A DNA stretch of 64,000 nt from Paralichthys olivaceus (taxonomy: Eukaryota > Chordata > Actinopteri > Pleuronectiformes > Paralichthyidae). The stretch lies in NCBI RefSeq assembly GCF_024713975.1, contig NC_091098.1, forward strand, positions 13,874,316-13,938,315. Reading direction: 5' to 3'. The position numbers were made by a program, and so were the translations under genes. The notes under the pieces are model-generated. The model saw nothing but the letters and a program-made list of their open reading frames with translations. It was not told the origin of the DNA and did not search any database. Shown piece by piece: positions 53,957 through 64,000 of this stretch (within the stretch, counting starts at the first letter, position 1; the number at the start of each line of letters is the position of its first letter).

Positions 53957-55495
53957 ATGTTGCAGCCTTCCACCAGAGCAGGTGACAGCCTGTTGGAAAC
54001 GTTACCTCACTGGAGTAAGCGATCGAAATGGGTCCCCTTTCTCACCCTCTGCGTGGCTCTTCTCTGGCCTCCGGGGGCAGAGGCATCAACCCTAAACTGC
54101 CATAACACGTGCATCTGCGCCTCGAACATAGTCAGCTGCTCCAAGATGAATCTGACCACTGTCCCCATTGGCATACCGCACTACACTGGAGTGCTGGATC
54201 TCAGCTACAATGAGATTGAACGGCTGCGATCCGAGTGGACCACAGTCAAGCTCACAAAGCTCCACAACCTCCTTCTCAGCCACAACGGCCTCCACTTCTT
54301 GTCCTCAGAGGCGTTTGTGTATGTGAAGAACCTGCGCTACTTGGACCTGTCCTCCAACAACTTGCGGCAGCTGGATGAGTTCATCTTTGAGCCCTTGGTC
54401 AACCTGGAGGTCCTCCTGCTGTACCATAACCAAATTTCCCAGATTGACCGTGCAGCCTTTGCTGGCATGATCAACCTTCAGAAGCTCTACCTTAGCCAGA
54501 ACCAAATCTCCAGATTCCCCTTGGAGCTGGTGAAGGAGAAGTCCCGTCTGGAGAAACTTAGCCTCCTGGACGTGTCCTCCAACAAGATCAAGATGTTGGC
54601 CATTGATGAGCTCCAGGTGCTGCCTGCTTGGATTAGAAATGGCCTCTACTTCCACAATAACCCTCTGCTCTGTCACTGTGATCTGTACACACTCCTAGCA
54701 CATTGGTACCTTCGAAAACTCAACTCCGCTGTGGACTTCAAAGATGACTACACGTGTATTCTGCCTGGACTGCAAAAAACAAAAGTAGGTGTTTTTGACC
54801 TCAGCGGCGACAATATGAACTGCAGCACATTCAAGGAGGCAGATGAAGAGGCTTTCCTGGAGCAAACGCTCACCCTGGGCTGTGACACAAAACACAGAGA
54901 CATGTTAAAGACCTGGACAATGCCCGGCAATGTGCCGATGTCACCTGGAAGCAACCAGACAGCCAAAGTCTTGCAGGATGGACGTCTGCAGATTAGTCCG
55001 GTAAGGTCTGAGGACGCTGGGACCTACACATGCTTTGCAACCAGCGAGGCCTTCAACGAGACGATCTATGTGGTGCTAAAGGTTCACAACTTCACCATGC
55101 ATGGGGGCGGTGAGACCCTGAACACAGCATATACCACCTTGGTGGGCTGCCTGGCAAGTGTAGTGCTGGTGCTCATGTACCTTTACCTGACGCCGTGTCG
55201 CTGCTTCTGCTGCCCCAACAAGGGTAAGACTCGGGGTGAGGACAGCATCCACTCCTCCATGCTCAGTGTGACACCGACCCATGAGGACCCAGAACTCAAA
55301 GCTGAGCTGAACAGGCACGTGGCATTCATAGACTCAAAGGACTTGCAGGGCCAGAACGGAAAGCTGAACCCCAACGGGAATGACGACGGCGATGATCTGG
55401 ATGCAGAGGCTGGTTCTCTAATGAAGGGGAAGAGGAAGAAGTCGGTAGCAGCGTCTATTAGCTCCGTCTTTTCAGACACTCCCATGGTGGTCTGA
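53957..55495 (+). CDS. amigo1: AMIGO1, LRR/Ig neuronal adhesion and Kv2-associated protein
   Basis: The 512-aa type I membrane protein is encoded in one exon. It has a signal peptide with a long n-region (about 1-43), an LRRNT cysteine cluster (CHNTCICASNIVSC), about six leucine-rich repeats, an LRRCT beginning NPLLCHCDLYTL, a C2-type Ig domain (LGCDTK...GTYTCFAT), one transmembrane helix (about 393-411) and a Cys-rich juxtamembrane TPCRCFCC. The cytoplasmic tail ends SISSVFSDTPMVV. LYLSQNQISRFPLELVKE, HNFTMHG and LNTAYTTLVGC are near-identical to mammalian AMIGO1, which is about 490 aa. The family mediates homophilic adhesion and neurite growth, and AMIGO1 is an auxiliary subunit of Kv2.1 (family knowledge). 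The first ATG in frame was chosen and has A at -3. A 42-codon spliced upstream ORF ends 13 nt before it. The gene diverges from gpr61. Confidence 0.96.
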   Translation: MLQPSTRAGDSLLETLPHWSKRSKWVPFLTLCVALLWPPGAEASTLNCHNTCICASNIVSCSKMNLTTVPIGIPHYTGVLDLSYNEIERLRSEWTTVKLTKLHNLLLSHNGLHFLSSEAFVYVKNLRYLDLSSNNLRQLDEFIFEPLVNLEVLLLYHNQISQIDRAAFAGMINLQKLYLSQNQISRFPLELVKEKSRLEKLSLLDVSSNKIKMLAIDELQVLPAWIRNGLYFHNNPLLCHCDLYTLLAHWYLRKLNSAVDFKDDYTCILPGLQKTKVGVFDLSGDNMNCSTFKEADEEAFLEQTLTLGCDTKHRDMLKTWTMPGNVPMSPGSNQTAKVLQDGRLQISPVRSEDAGTYTCFATSEAFNETIYVVLKVHNFTMHGGGETLNTAYTTLVGCLASVVLVLMYLYLTPCRCFCCPNKGKTRGEDSIHSSMLSVTPTHEDPELKAELNRHVAFIDSKDLQGQNGKLNPNGNDDGDDLDAEAGSLMKGKRKKSVAASISSVFSDTPMVV

Positions 55496-58400
55496 GACGA
55501 AGAGGCGGATTCCACTTGACTGGATGTATATGGTACAACATGAGCCATGTTTTAGTTATTGTAAACTGTGACTAACCTTGTGGAAGAAAACAGACCATGG
55601 GTGTTAATCTGTAGTTGCTGACAAGTGGAAATGAGGATCTCAAAGGGAGTAAAAAACAAACTGTCCTGTGGTTGACAGTGAGGACAATAAGCAGGACTTT
55701 TCCAGCATTTCAATCTGTAGCACTTAATATTCATACTGTGAAGGAACGGCAGTGTGCACGGTCACGTCAACTACTGAAGTCTTATGAGAATAAAAGGTAG
55801 ATATGTGGTTTATCAGCACTCAGGAAGTGATACATTCAATTCAAGTGAGGGAAATGCGTCCGATACATGCACAGATTGAAATGAGCTCACATATCGTATA
55901 TATATATTGAAACCATGGCTGGCTCATAATCTTATTTATTACTAGAATAGAGAATCTTACCTAAACAGTAGGACATAGGCACATTTACCCCTTCTCGACA
56001 GACGCAGAGACACAGACTTAGCTAGAGGGCTGCCACTAGGCTACAAAAATTTGTGTAATTAACCTTGAGACACCTATAGAAAAACAGCATGCCATAAACC
56101 CACATTATATTTATTTTTACTAAGGAGGCAGTGGCACAAACATATTATCAGGCCAGCCTAGGTCATTGTCATCTTAGTTGTATAATTCCTCAGACTGATC
56201 TGTACTCATAGTCATATAGTGTTAGAGGAGAGAGCTCTTTTTTCCTTTGCTATATTAAAGAGATCAGTTAATAAATACGGTATGCCATTCAATTATTAAA
56301 TGAATAGTGTATCAAAATAAAAGCCTCTTAGCTACCTGCATATCCACAGTATAAACCCAAATATACTACTGAAGCCTTACACAGTTAAAAAAGATGGAGC
56401 ATCTCCAGCAGATACACGTTGGGTGCAGGGACGTAGTTAATCGTGACTGATTATCAACATATTGTCTCAATTTTGTACACAGACATGCACCATAGTCCCT
56501 ACAAGGACAGATAGACGTTTTGTTTGTTGTGCACTGAGGTGCCCCCGACTCTACTGCAGAGTTTAACACCTCCTCTCGGCCAAGTTGCAGCATTTGTCTC
56601 TCTCCGTCACACTCGCAGGAAGTTACGCTCGTGCTAACAGCTAGCGGCTCATTTCATTCTTTCTGGTATGTGCACCTTACACAAGACAGGGATATATTTT
56701 AATGTACATTCTTCAAAAACAAAACACAAACATTGGTGAACTCATTCATTACGTCATGAAGTATGCCGGAGGTTTGAGTGTTTGTTCTTGCTGAGATGAG
56801 ACATTCACACTGATTTGAAATGTAGCTGCTTCGCTCTGTGGTTGGTAGAAAACGATGTGCGTAGTATTAGCAGGTAAACATTAGAGACACATTGTACAAC
56901 CAACAGGTTTCTTTCGACAAGGGAACAAAGATTAAACAGTTTGCTGACAGGAAACATTATAACACAAGGGACTCTGCGGTTTTATCCTTCGAAGGAGTCC
57001 CCTCATCTCAACAGTTATTGAATCTACGGTGAATTTAATTTAGCAGACACATTGTATGCTATGCATACTTGATTAAAATACAGGAAGACTGTGTCTTGGC
57101 ATAAACAAGCAAAGAGTGATTTCATGAGTGTTTGGCATTTGTGTCAGGGTAGAACAAGGCGAGCCCCCTGTAGATGCTAATTGCATCTTTTGATGGGATG
57201 CAGCTTCCCTCTGCTTTCCACGTCTTTGTCTCTCCGAGCATGAGAGGAAAAGGTGTGTTATCATGAGTCACAGCAGCACAAAGCCATTCTCTGTTGCTCC
57301 CTGTGTGCTGACGGCCTCCATTCAGAACAGATAGGTTTTCTCTTTTGTTTGTGCACCTCTCTCATTATGAGGCTGCCCTTGCACAAGTTCAAAAGCAATC
57401 ATTCAGCCGGGCCATGAACGTGATGCCTTTGAAGTAGTTTGTAGTTTGTTGATGATTGAAACGCCTGCAGCAGTCGCTCTCTCATTCAATCATACAATTG
57501 GAAGGTACAGTTATATACTGAGTTTTCCACTTTATACTGTATATGAACGGATAATAAAATAAATGACATACATCTTTTAAATAGGAATGTCAATTTAGCT
57601 CTCCTAATGTTGGGATGCACACAGTTATTGGTGGAATATTTACAGTTGCCGTGTTCACCGCAGCATCTCCTGTGTGGGTGAGAAAAGGAAGTCACACTCC
57701 GAGTGGTGTGTGAATCATTCCACACTCTCACACATGAGAATACCAGGTGGAGATTTATAAAGCAGCAAAAATACCACAAGATACACTTTTAAAACACGCA
57801 TACACATGCAGACTGGCTGCATTTGCGGAACAATCTGCCCAATTTTAAGGGATCCAGGCTCTGTATGTTTTGCCCTCTGAATTTTAAAAGGTGTGCCATC
57901 CCCTGCTCATCCATAGAGCGATCAAACTAAAACCTGAGAACTCAGTGAGAGAATCTGAAATTGCTAAAAAAAAAACTGAACTTACACTCAGACATTTTGG
58001 CTGTTGAATAGCAAACATCAGAGTGCCAGACCATGAAGGCATGTCATGTGTTCGCCCTGCAGCAACGCAGCCAGTCCAGTCAAATCTGCCGTGGCTAATG
58101 GGTGTTCTGTGGGTTGTCAGTAAAATTACAAGTTGCGGTTATGTACGGAGAAAAACAAAGTGCTGCTGCTCATGAGGATCCTAATGTTGTTCCCTCCAAA
58201 GCAAATCTGCCTTCCTATATATATCTATATATACAGTATATATACATGTATTAAGACTCACTTCTCTGTGCTCAGTATTGATTAGCTGTGTACTGTTATG
58301 TTCTACCAGTGTACTGACTGTATTCTTGTGTAATCCAATGTATCATTTTGCATTTTGTCTGCCACAGTGCTACTGTTAGTTGTTTCGGATTTCATGTCTT

Positions 58401-59359
58401 GACATAAATGTTTATTTTCTAAGCAGGGGTGGGGGGTTAGTTTTTTATTGAAAGATAATTATTTTACACTGGACTCTGCTGAAGACTGTGGTTAAACTGA
58501 AACAAAAAATTGCTATGGAAGGAAGCCGGCTGTGAAATCACGATCTAAAGCCAGGAGGGGTTTGCGGGGAAAGCATGGGGCTTTATAGAAAGGTGATGTA
58601 GGGAGTTATAGGGGGAGAAGTGAGTTCTCCATCAGACACTTCATGACGATTAAAGCAACAACTTTGTATCTATGAGAAAAGTCAAAGAATTGAAAATTAA
58701 GTAAAAAGTCAGGGATTTAATTCATATTTAAAATGACAGATCAGAGGGTAAATAAATCTCAGGAATATCCCAGTTTAAAGTTCTAATGTAAATGATGATC
58801 ATTTTAAAAGGTTTCACATTTGCAGCAACACGGAGACAAAATGTTTGATTTTTAGAGCAGATCATAAGCCCTTTGCTATTTGTAGCAACGGCACTTAAAC
58901 CGTTCCTTGAAATCACCAGTCCTGAAGAAGGGAGCGGCCTCTCCCTGCCCGACTCCCTTCTATCTCCATTCATCTCACTATTTAGTAGCAATTACTGTAA
59001 CATCCTTGAGATGGTGGAACTAAAAGCTCTTTTCTTCTACAATGTGATACTTTGAGTGTCCGTGGGACAAGAATGGAGCTTTTAACAGCCTTATCAGCAC
59101 TGGTTTATTGACCACTGCTTCAAATACGATCCAGTTGGTCACTGCCATAAAATCTTGATAGGTCTTTGCAGCTAATGGAATGGCTTTGCATGGTAAGAGC
59201 GTCTCTGACTGAGGATAGGTGCAACCTAGTAGGAATTTAAGAATACTGATATATCATTTGACTCTAATAAAAGATCAAAATTGAAATTTTGTGCTGCCTC
59301 TATTTTTTACTGCTGTCTCTTACTTTTACTGGAAATAATCATCTGCAGGGAAATTTTAG

Positions 59360-59555
59360 ATAGTTCTAGATAAGAACCTTTATTAGTCCAACTATGGTGA
59401 AATGTGCTGTGTTACAGCAGCAAATGGAGATAATGAAATACCTACTTAGGAAAATTAATAAATAAGTAAAGACAATATAATACAAGAAAATATAAAACAA
59501 ACAGAATACATAAACAGTATTGCACATATATGAAATTGAAATAGCACAAAAAGGA
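59360..59555 (-). repeat. LINE-related fragment
   Basis: CTTTATTAGTCCAACTATGG, GTGTTACAGCAGCAAATGG and CAGTATTGCACATATATG form a block order seen in fish non-LTR retrotransposon ends. The copy is decayed and directly abuts the MITE at 59578. Confidence 0.4.
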
Positions 59556-59577
59556 ATACAATCATAATTTAATTTAA

Positions 59578-59943
59578 AGGTCCAGTGTGTAAGATTTAGG
59601 TGAAAGGGATCTATTGGCAGTAATTTAATGTAGAATAATCCTCATGATGTTTTCTGTAGTTTGTTTCATCTAAATTGTATGAATTGTAGTTTTCTTTACC
59701 CCAGAAAAGGCCCTTTATGTTTAAATACTTTATATTTACATCGAGGGGACCCTCTCTACAGAGGCTGCCATGTTTTTTACATTAGTCGAGACTGGACAAA
59801 CTAAACACCTTTTGAGTTTTTATGTCAACCGAAGCTACCACAGGTTCTCTTTCATATTTCGAAGGAGAGGGTGAGGTGAAGGGTGTTCAGCTGCAACATG
59901 CAATTTCAACACTAGATATCACTAAATTCTACACACTGTACCT
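59578..59943 (-). mobile_element. TTAA-flanked MITE, copy 3 (inverted)
   Basis: This 366-bp copy is inverted relative to those at 8090 and 18648. It starts AGGTCCAGTGTGTAAGATTT, ends in the complement of AGGTACAGTGTGTAGAATTT, and is flanked by TTAA at 59574-59577 and 59944-59947. It includes the 17-bp block missing in copy 1. It lies convergent between amigo1 and atxn7l2, possibly inside the long amigo1 3'UTR. Confidence 0.75.
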
Positions 59944-60603
59944 TTAATTAAAAACCTGAGGGAGAAACTGTATATAAGGTGCATGTAGTTCATAGGTTCC
60001 TGAAGCTTTCTGCTTCTATAGTTTTTGTTATGGCTTCTATCTGAAGGTTCAATCCGTTGTTAGAATACCTGAAACAGAATACAGTTACTGAGGGGGTGTA
60101 TTTTAGAAAAAGAGGCCTCACAGGACATCCTTCAACCAATAATTAGTTTCCTGCAACATATAACTTGATAGTTTTGATCAGATTTGATTTCCTGTCACAT
60201 GAGCAGCAGAGAGCAGTATATGCAGAGTTATATACAATATGTGCTTATGTAACTCGATGGAAAAGGCCAAAGGTTTATGCTGCTCTTTCCAAGGCGAAAC
60301 ATTAATGACTTAACACCATCTAGTGCTAACATGGTGTAGTGCACTTGAATATGTAAACTGACAGTTAAACAGATATTACTTAGTCACATATTTAATATCA
60401 AAACCTTACTATAGTTATTTTTATTTTCAAATGAAATGGAAATCATGAGTAAATCATTTTCATAAAAATCTAACATTAAAAGCAGATCAAAACTAATTAA
60501 TCAAAAGTATTCTGTGCATTCTGGGTAATTAATGTAATGAGTAAAGTGCACAACCAAAGCCTGTAAAATAACAGAAGAAAGGGCTACTAGAATTCAAGAA
60601 TTG

Positions 60604-60609
60604 TTTATT
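60604..60609 (-). terminator. atxn7l2: Candidate atxn7l2 poly(A) signal
   Basis: TTTATT on the plus strand reads AATAAA on the gene strand, about 320 nt after the stop. Confidence 0.4.
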
Positions 60610-60926
60610 TGTTCACTGTGAAGAAACTTTTCACTTTAGCAGCATAATGAGAATACTGAGGTATTTTTAACCAAAACAGTCAAGTAAAAAATTATTTTAC
60701 AAAATAAACAAACAGTCATTTGCAGAAAAACACTCATTCCTGACATCTGTGCATAAAAATGTGACGACATAAATAGATGTGGACACACACACTCATGTGC
60801 GCACATCCAAGACAAATATAACACATACATGTCTTTTGAGGCTTACAGGGCTGGATTTGCATCATCATAAAAAACACTACTGGTTTACAGCCTATTGCAT
60901 GAAGAGCAGGTGCGTGCACTCACTCT

Positions 60927-63900
60927 TCAGGAGTTGGAAGTTTTGTCCAGGCCCCAAGCAAGCACATCCCCAATATTCTCCCCCTTCCATGTAAGGAGGC
61001 TAGAGCGGGAGGGAGAGGACAAGCGCTTACATTTGGAGGTTTTGGATACTGAGGATGGCGGTGACTCATTGCTTCCTTTGCGCTTTTGGCCACGACCCTT
61101 GCGATCAAAACCCACCGCCTTCTGCTGAATTCCTGAGGCTCTCCCTCTGCTGCGGGGGGAGAGGTCGGTTTTTGCAGGTAAAGGGGAACGCTTCTCCAAA
61201 CCTGACAAGTGTCTCTCTGAGGGCTGCAGTGGCAGAGGAGGACATGGCTTCTTTCCCTGTGAGAAGTTACCACTGGTTGGTCCTTTACAGGAAGGGGAGC
61301 GTGGCTGACCCTTCTCATGGAGAGGGGGATCCCTGACATATCTGGGGGATTTTTCCTTATTGCTCTGTGGCAGCCTGGTAGCTTTCTGTGCTGCGCTTGC
61401 ATCTTGCATAAGCACCACCTCCTTCTGCTGAACCTTGCTTTGTTGTCCAACAGGGTGGCTCCATCGGCCAGGCCCGAGGCTCACTGAGGAGGTGGAAGAA
61501 GGCGGTTTGGTACTCTGAGAGTTGTGCTGAGTGGTTTTGTTTTCCAGTTGAATCGAGGTAGAGTCAAGGCTGAGGGAGCCAGGGGACTGGAAGGGTTTCC
61601 CTGTCACTCTATCAGCTGGTGGTGTGACATGACAAGACCTAAGACCTGATGATACTTGAGGCATTTTCCTGTAAGTTAAAGGAAGAGCATGAGGATGATT
61701 AGATTCCTGTATTTCATGTAAATCAAGATATTTTGATTTTTCTTCACGTGGTCCGGGTGGTCGATCATCCAGTAGATTAAACTCCCAAAACTGCTTCAAT
61801 TCAATGGAAGTTGGCAGCTACATAAGTTTTTCTCTAGACTACATGGTGTAGTGAAACCTGGTGACTTGGGCGATGCCATTAATCCTACAATCCTTTTTAT
61901 GTTGTATTTCTATAAGGGTATCAGAATCATTCCTTCATCATATAATTAAAAAGTATGAAATCAATGAGAGGCCATGCAGATCAGTAAGTCTATCATCTCC
62001 ATACGTGCAAAGATAGCACCTAGCAGAATAAAGATATTTATGCTGTAAAATAATTTACCACTGAGCAGGTTAGACCACAAATTGATGCATTTTCGAAATA
62101 ATTACTAGTGTGTGACTCTGCATGAATCCATACGGGAACAACGCCCTGCAGTGGATTCAGTGTCTAGTTCAAAGACAGACACTGGCACACCCAGGACCAT
62201 TAGCTGAATGTCTCCCAGCTCACCAAGCAGCTTTTTTCTTCACCTTGCTGAATACAAACAAGCACCTTATCCACTCTGAATGACGTGATGATACTCACTT
62301 CCACATGTGTGTGCTGACATGGTGCTCCAGCATGGTGTTGAGGGCAAACCGCAGGTGCTGCAAGCGGCGGTCAAAGGTGAAGATGCTGTGACCCAATGTA
62401 CGGCATCCAAAAGTGCAAAGCTACAGAACAGAGAGAATTTATGAATACAGACACACTCCAGTGTTTGTTTTTACTCTTAAAAACGACAGAGTAAAAGATA
62501 TTTCTGTATTGGGCTTATGACACTAATCCCAATCTAATGGCTGCTTCTCCACTCACTCCGAGAGGTTTGGGGTGACATGGTGAGGAAGGCAGCCCCGTGG
62601 CTTCCTCCCGCTCATCATCTTCACTTTCCTCACATGACAGCAGACTCTGGTGGAAGGGATAGGGATGCTGTACCTCCACTTCCACAGCGCTGTCGCCTTC
62701 ATCTTCTGGAAAGCTTTCTTCTGTATCCTTGGACCTGCACAAAATAAGAATAATGGAGAATTGATAATGATGAACATTCTCTCAAACAAAAGATTGTGAT
62801 GCTTACTCAATAGGTATTTTAGAAAATAACATTGACTTTGTTAATATGAATGTATTTCATACCCGAGAATGTGGCAGTTGCTGCTGAGGTTGTGTCTGCT
62901 ACCCTGAGTTAGTTTCTCTTCCGAATGTTGCTCTTTGTCTTTTAATTTGACAAGTAGCTGCTCCACATCTCGACCTGCAGAGGGGATTCTCTCTCTCTGC
63001 TCCACAGACAACTGATCAAACGTCTTAGTCCTTCCCTGAGCTTTCTGCTGCTGGTGCATGGAATCAGTCTGTGTGGAAAGAACAGCAACATCTCATTCTA
63101 AACGAATGATAAAATCGTGTTTCACTATCAGTGCTTGGGCCCTGATGTTGACATTTCTGTTGATAATAAACAACGATGAAGATAGTGGTAACAGCTTTTA
63201 CATTGCATATAAGCTCCCGGCTGCTCAGCATCTTCCTCTCTAGTTCCAGAATCTTGCAGTGTTTGTTCAAGTCACGCTCTTTCTCTATAGGAAAAAAGAA
63301 AACACAGAAGTCAGTGAGTAACAGCAGGACACAGTCAGTCAATAGGATCCATGCTGGTGAAGAGATTACACACAAACATATGGTCATTTTTCTCCAACAA
63401 AATAACACACAATAATTCTGAATACAATATAATAACACATACTACTGTATATGTAACTATATGCCAGACTAATATGCAAACACTCTCTCTACACTCTTGA
63501 GCTGCTGCCTGCTGCACATCGCAGGCTTTTTAAATCTTTCCTGATATTAAAAAAGAGCAGTGTTTCAAGAGACTTGGGAACTCACAGACACTTGCGTGAT
63601 CAAAACAGGACTTCAGAATAAAAACAAACACTGAGGCGGTTGGCAGGTGTCACCAGCAGGTTGTGCTTGCTTGTGCAATGTTTTGTTTGAACTAATATTG
63701 ACAGTTAAGAGATGTGACCAAAAAGCAGCAGGGGACACAAGAACAGAAGTCGTGTTAGCAAAAAGACTTACTGTCTACGTTTTTATAAATCCGGCTGTAG
63801 GTTCTCGTTCCCCGCAGAGGAGTGTGAGACTCACTGGACTGTCCAGCTGTGGACTTCTGATCAGAGGGTCTCTCTGAGTTAGGAGTGGAGGAGGAACAGA

Positions 63901-64000
63901 GGCCAGGGGGCAGGGGGCCCGAGTGACATGGAGGAACCCTGGAACGAGGCATGGGCAGGGAGTGTTGTGGGAGGGGAGGGTTCTCCCGAGATAACTTCAC
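60927..64000 (-). CDS. atxn7l2: Ataxin-7-like protein 2, 3' part of gene, partial
   Basis: Exons in transcript order are 64000(cut)-63772, 63284-63202, 63068-62863, 62734-62557, 62420-62299 and 61668-60927. All are GT-AG and join in one frame. The visible part has a Pro/Ser-rich lead, then an SCA7-type segment, ERDLNKHCKILELERKM...ELICN-TDSMHQQQKAQGRTKTFDQL, aligned by eye with the ataxin-7 family pattern 'DLnkHCGVl...CtRlLTCK.Hs..qRR...GR.K.FD.L'. Acidic/Ser-rich sequence follows, then a second conserved block CTFGCRTLGHSIFTFDRRLQHLRFALNTMLEHHVSTHMWKK, here given in part: FTFDRRLQHLRFALN. The tail is a long basic, Ser/Pro-rich exon. Family members belong to the SAGA deubiquitinase module or related chromatin complexes. 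The ATXN7L2 assignment relies on synteny as well as similarity. Expected zinc ligands look substituted. Upstream exons lie outside the window. Confidence 0.82.

Larger units (their letters stand above)
55496..60603 (+). other. amigo1 3'UTR and amigo1-atxn7l2 interval
   Basis: AATAAA signals on the amigo1 strand occur at 55789-55794 and near 56317, and AATAAA again near 59267, so the 3'UTR may be 0.3 kb or up to about 3.8 kb long. No coding gene is seen. In particular nothing resembles the six-helix cytochrome b561-type CYB561D1 that sits here in mammals. Two repeats lie at 59360-59555 and 59578-59943. Confidence 0.55.

Overview
The window is vertebrate nuclear DNA, almost certainly from a teleost fish and probably a percomorph. 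Coding sequence is sparse and split by GT-AG introns. There are long (CA)n microsatellites, fish-type LINE and SINE fragments and small inverted-repeat transposons. The five recognisable genes match the order known from human 1p13.3: GNAT2, GNAI3, GPR61, AMIGO1 and ATXN7L2. No prokaryotic system, CRISPR array, operon or phage is present, and I saw no system that is clearly undescribed.

Layout: (1) 325-5353 (+) gnat2, cone transducin alpha, 8 coding exons. (2) 5.4-10.9 kb, a convergent gene-free interval with repeats. (3) 25759-10927 (-) gnai3, Gi alpha-3, 8 coding exons; exons 2-8 have exactly the same lengths as those of gnat2, which marks an ancient tail-to-tail duplicate pair. (4) 26-32 kb, intergenic. 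(5) 33415-31991 (-) gpr61, an orphan amine-receptor-like GPCR in one coding exon, with a predicted upstream 5'UTR exon near 35.6-35.85 kb. (6) 36-52 kb, a large intergenic span with scattered repeats, RFX X-box-like palindromes and a candidate conserved block. (7) 53957-55495 (+) amigo1, an LRR/Ig neuronal adhesion protein with a spliced 5'UTR and an upstream ORF. (8) 55.5-60.9 kb, AMIGO1 3'UTR or intergenic DNA with repeats. CYB561D1, which lies between AMIGO1 and ATXN7L2 in mammals, is not seen. (9) 64000-60927 (-), the 3' six exons of an atxn7l2-like SAGA subunit gene, cut by the window edge.

The genes do not form a pathway. gnat2 and gnai3 encode related G-protein alpha subunits, gpr61 a receptor, amigo1 a Kv2-associated adhesion molecule, and atxn7l2 a chromatin factor. 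The linkage is ancestral synteny. The observations most worth checking are: a natural Cys351Ile change in gnai3 that removes the pertussis-toxin acceptor cysteine; a ~65-bp (TG)n run standing almost directly against the acceptor of gnai3 exon 6; loss of apparent zinc ligands in the atxn7l2 SCA7 domain; recurrent RFX X-box-like palindromes; a three-copy TTAA-flanked MITE; and a head-to-head telomeric motif inside gnai3 intron 1.
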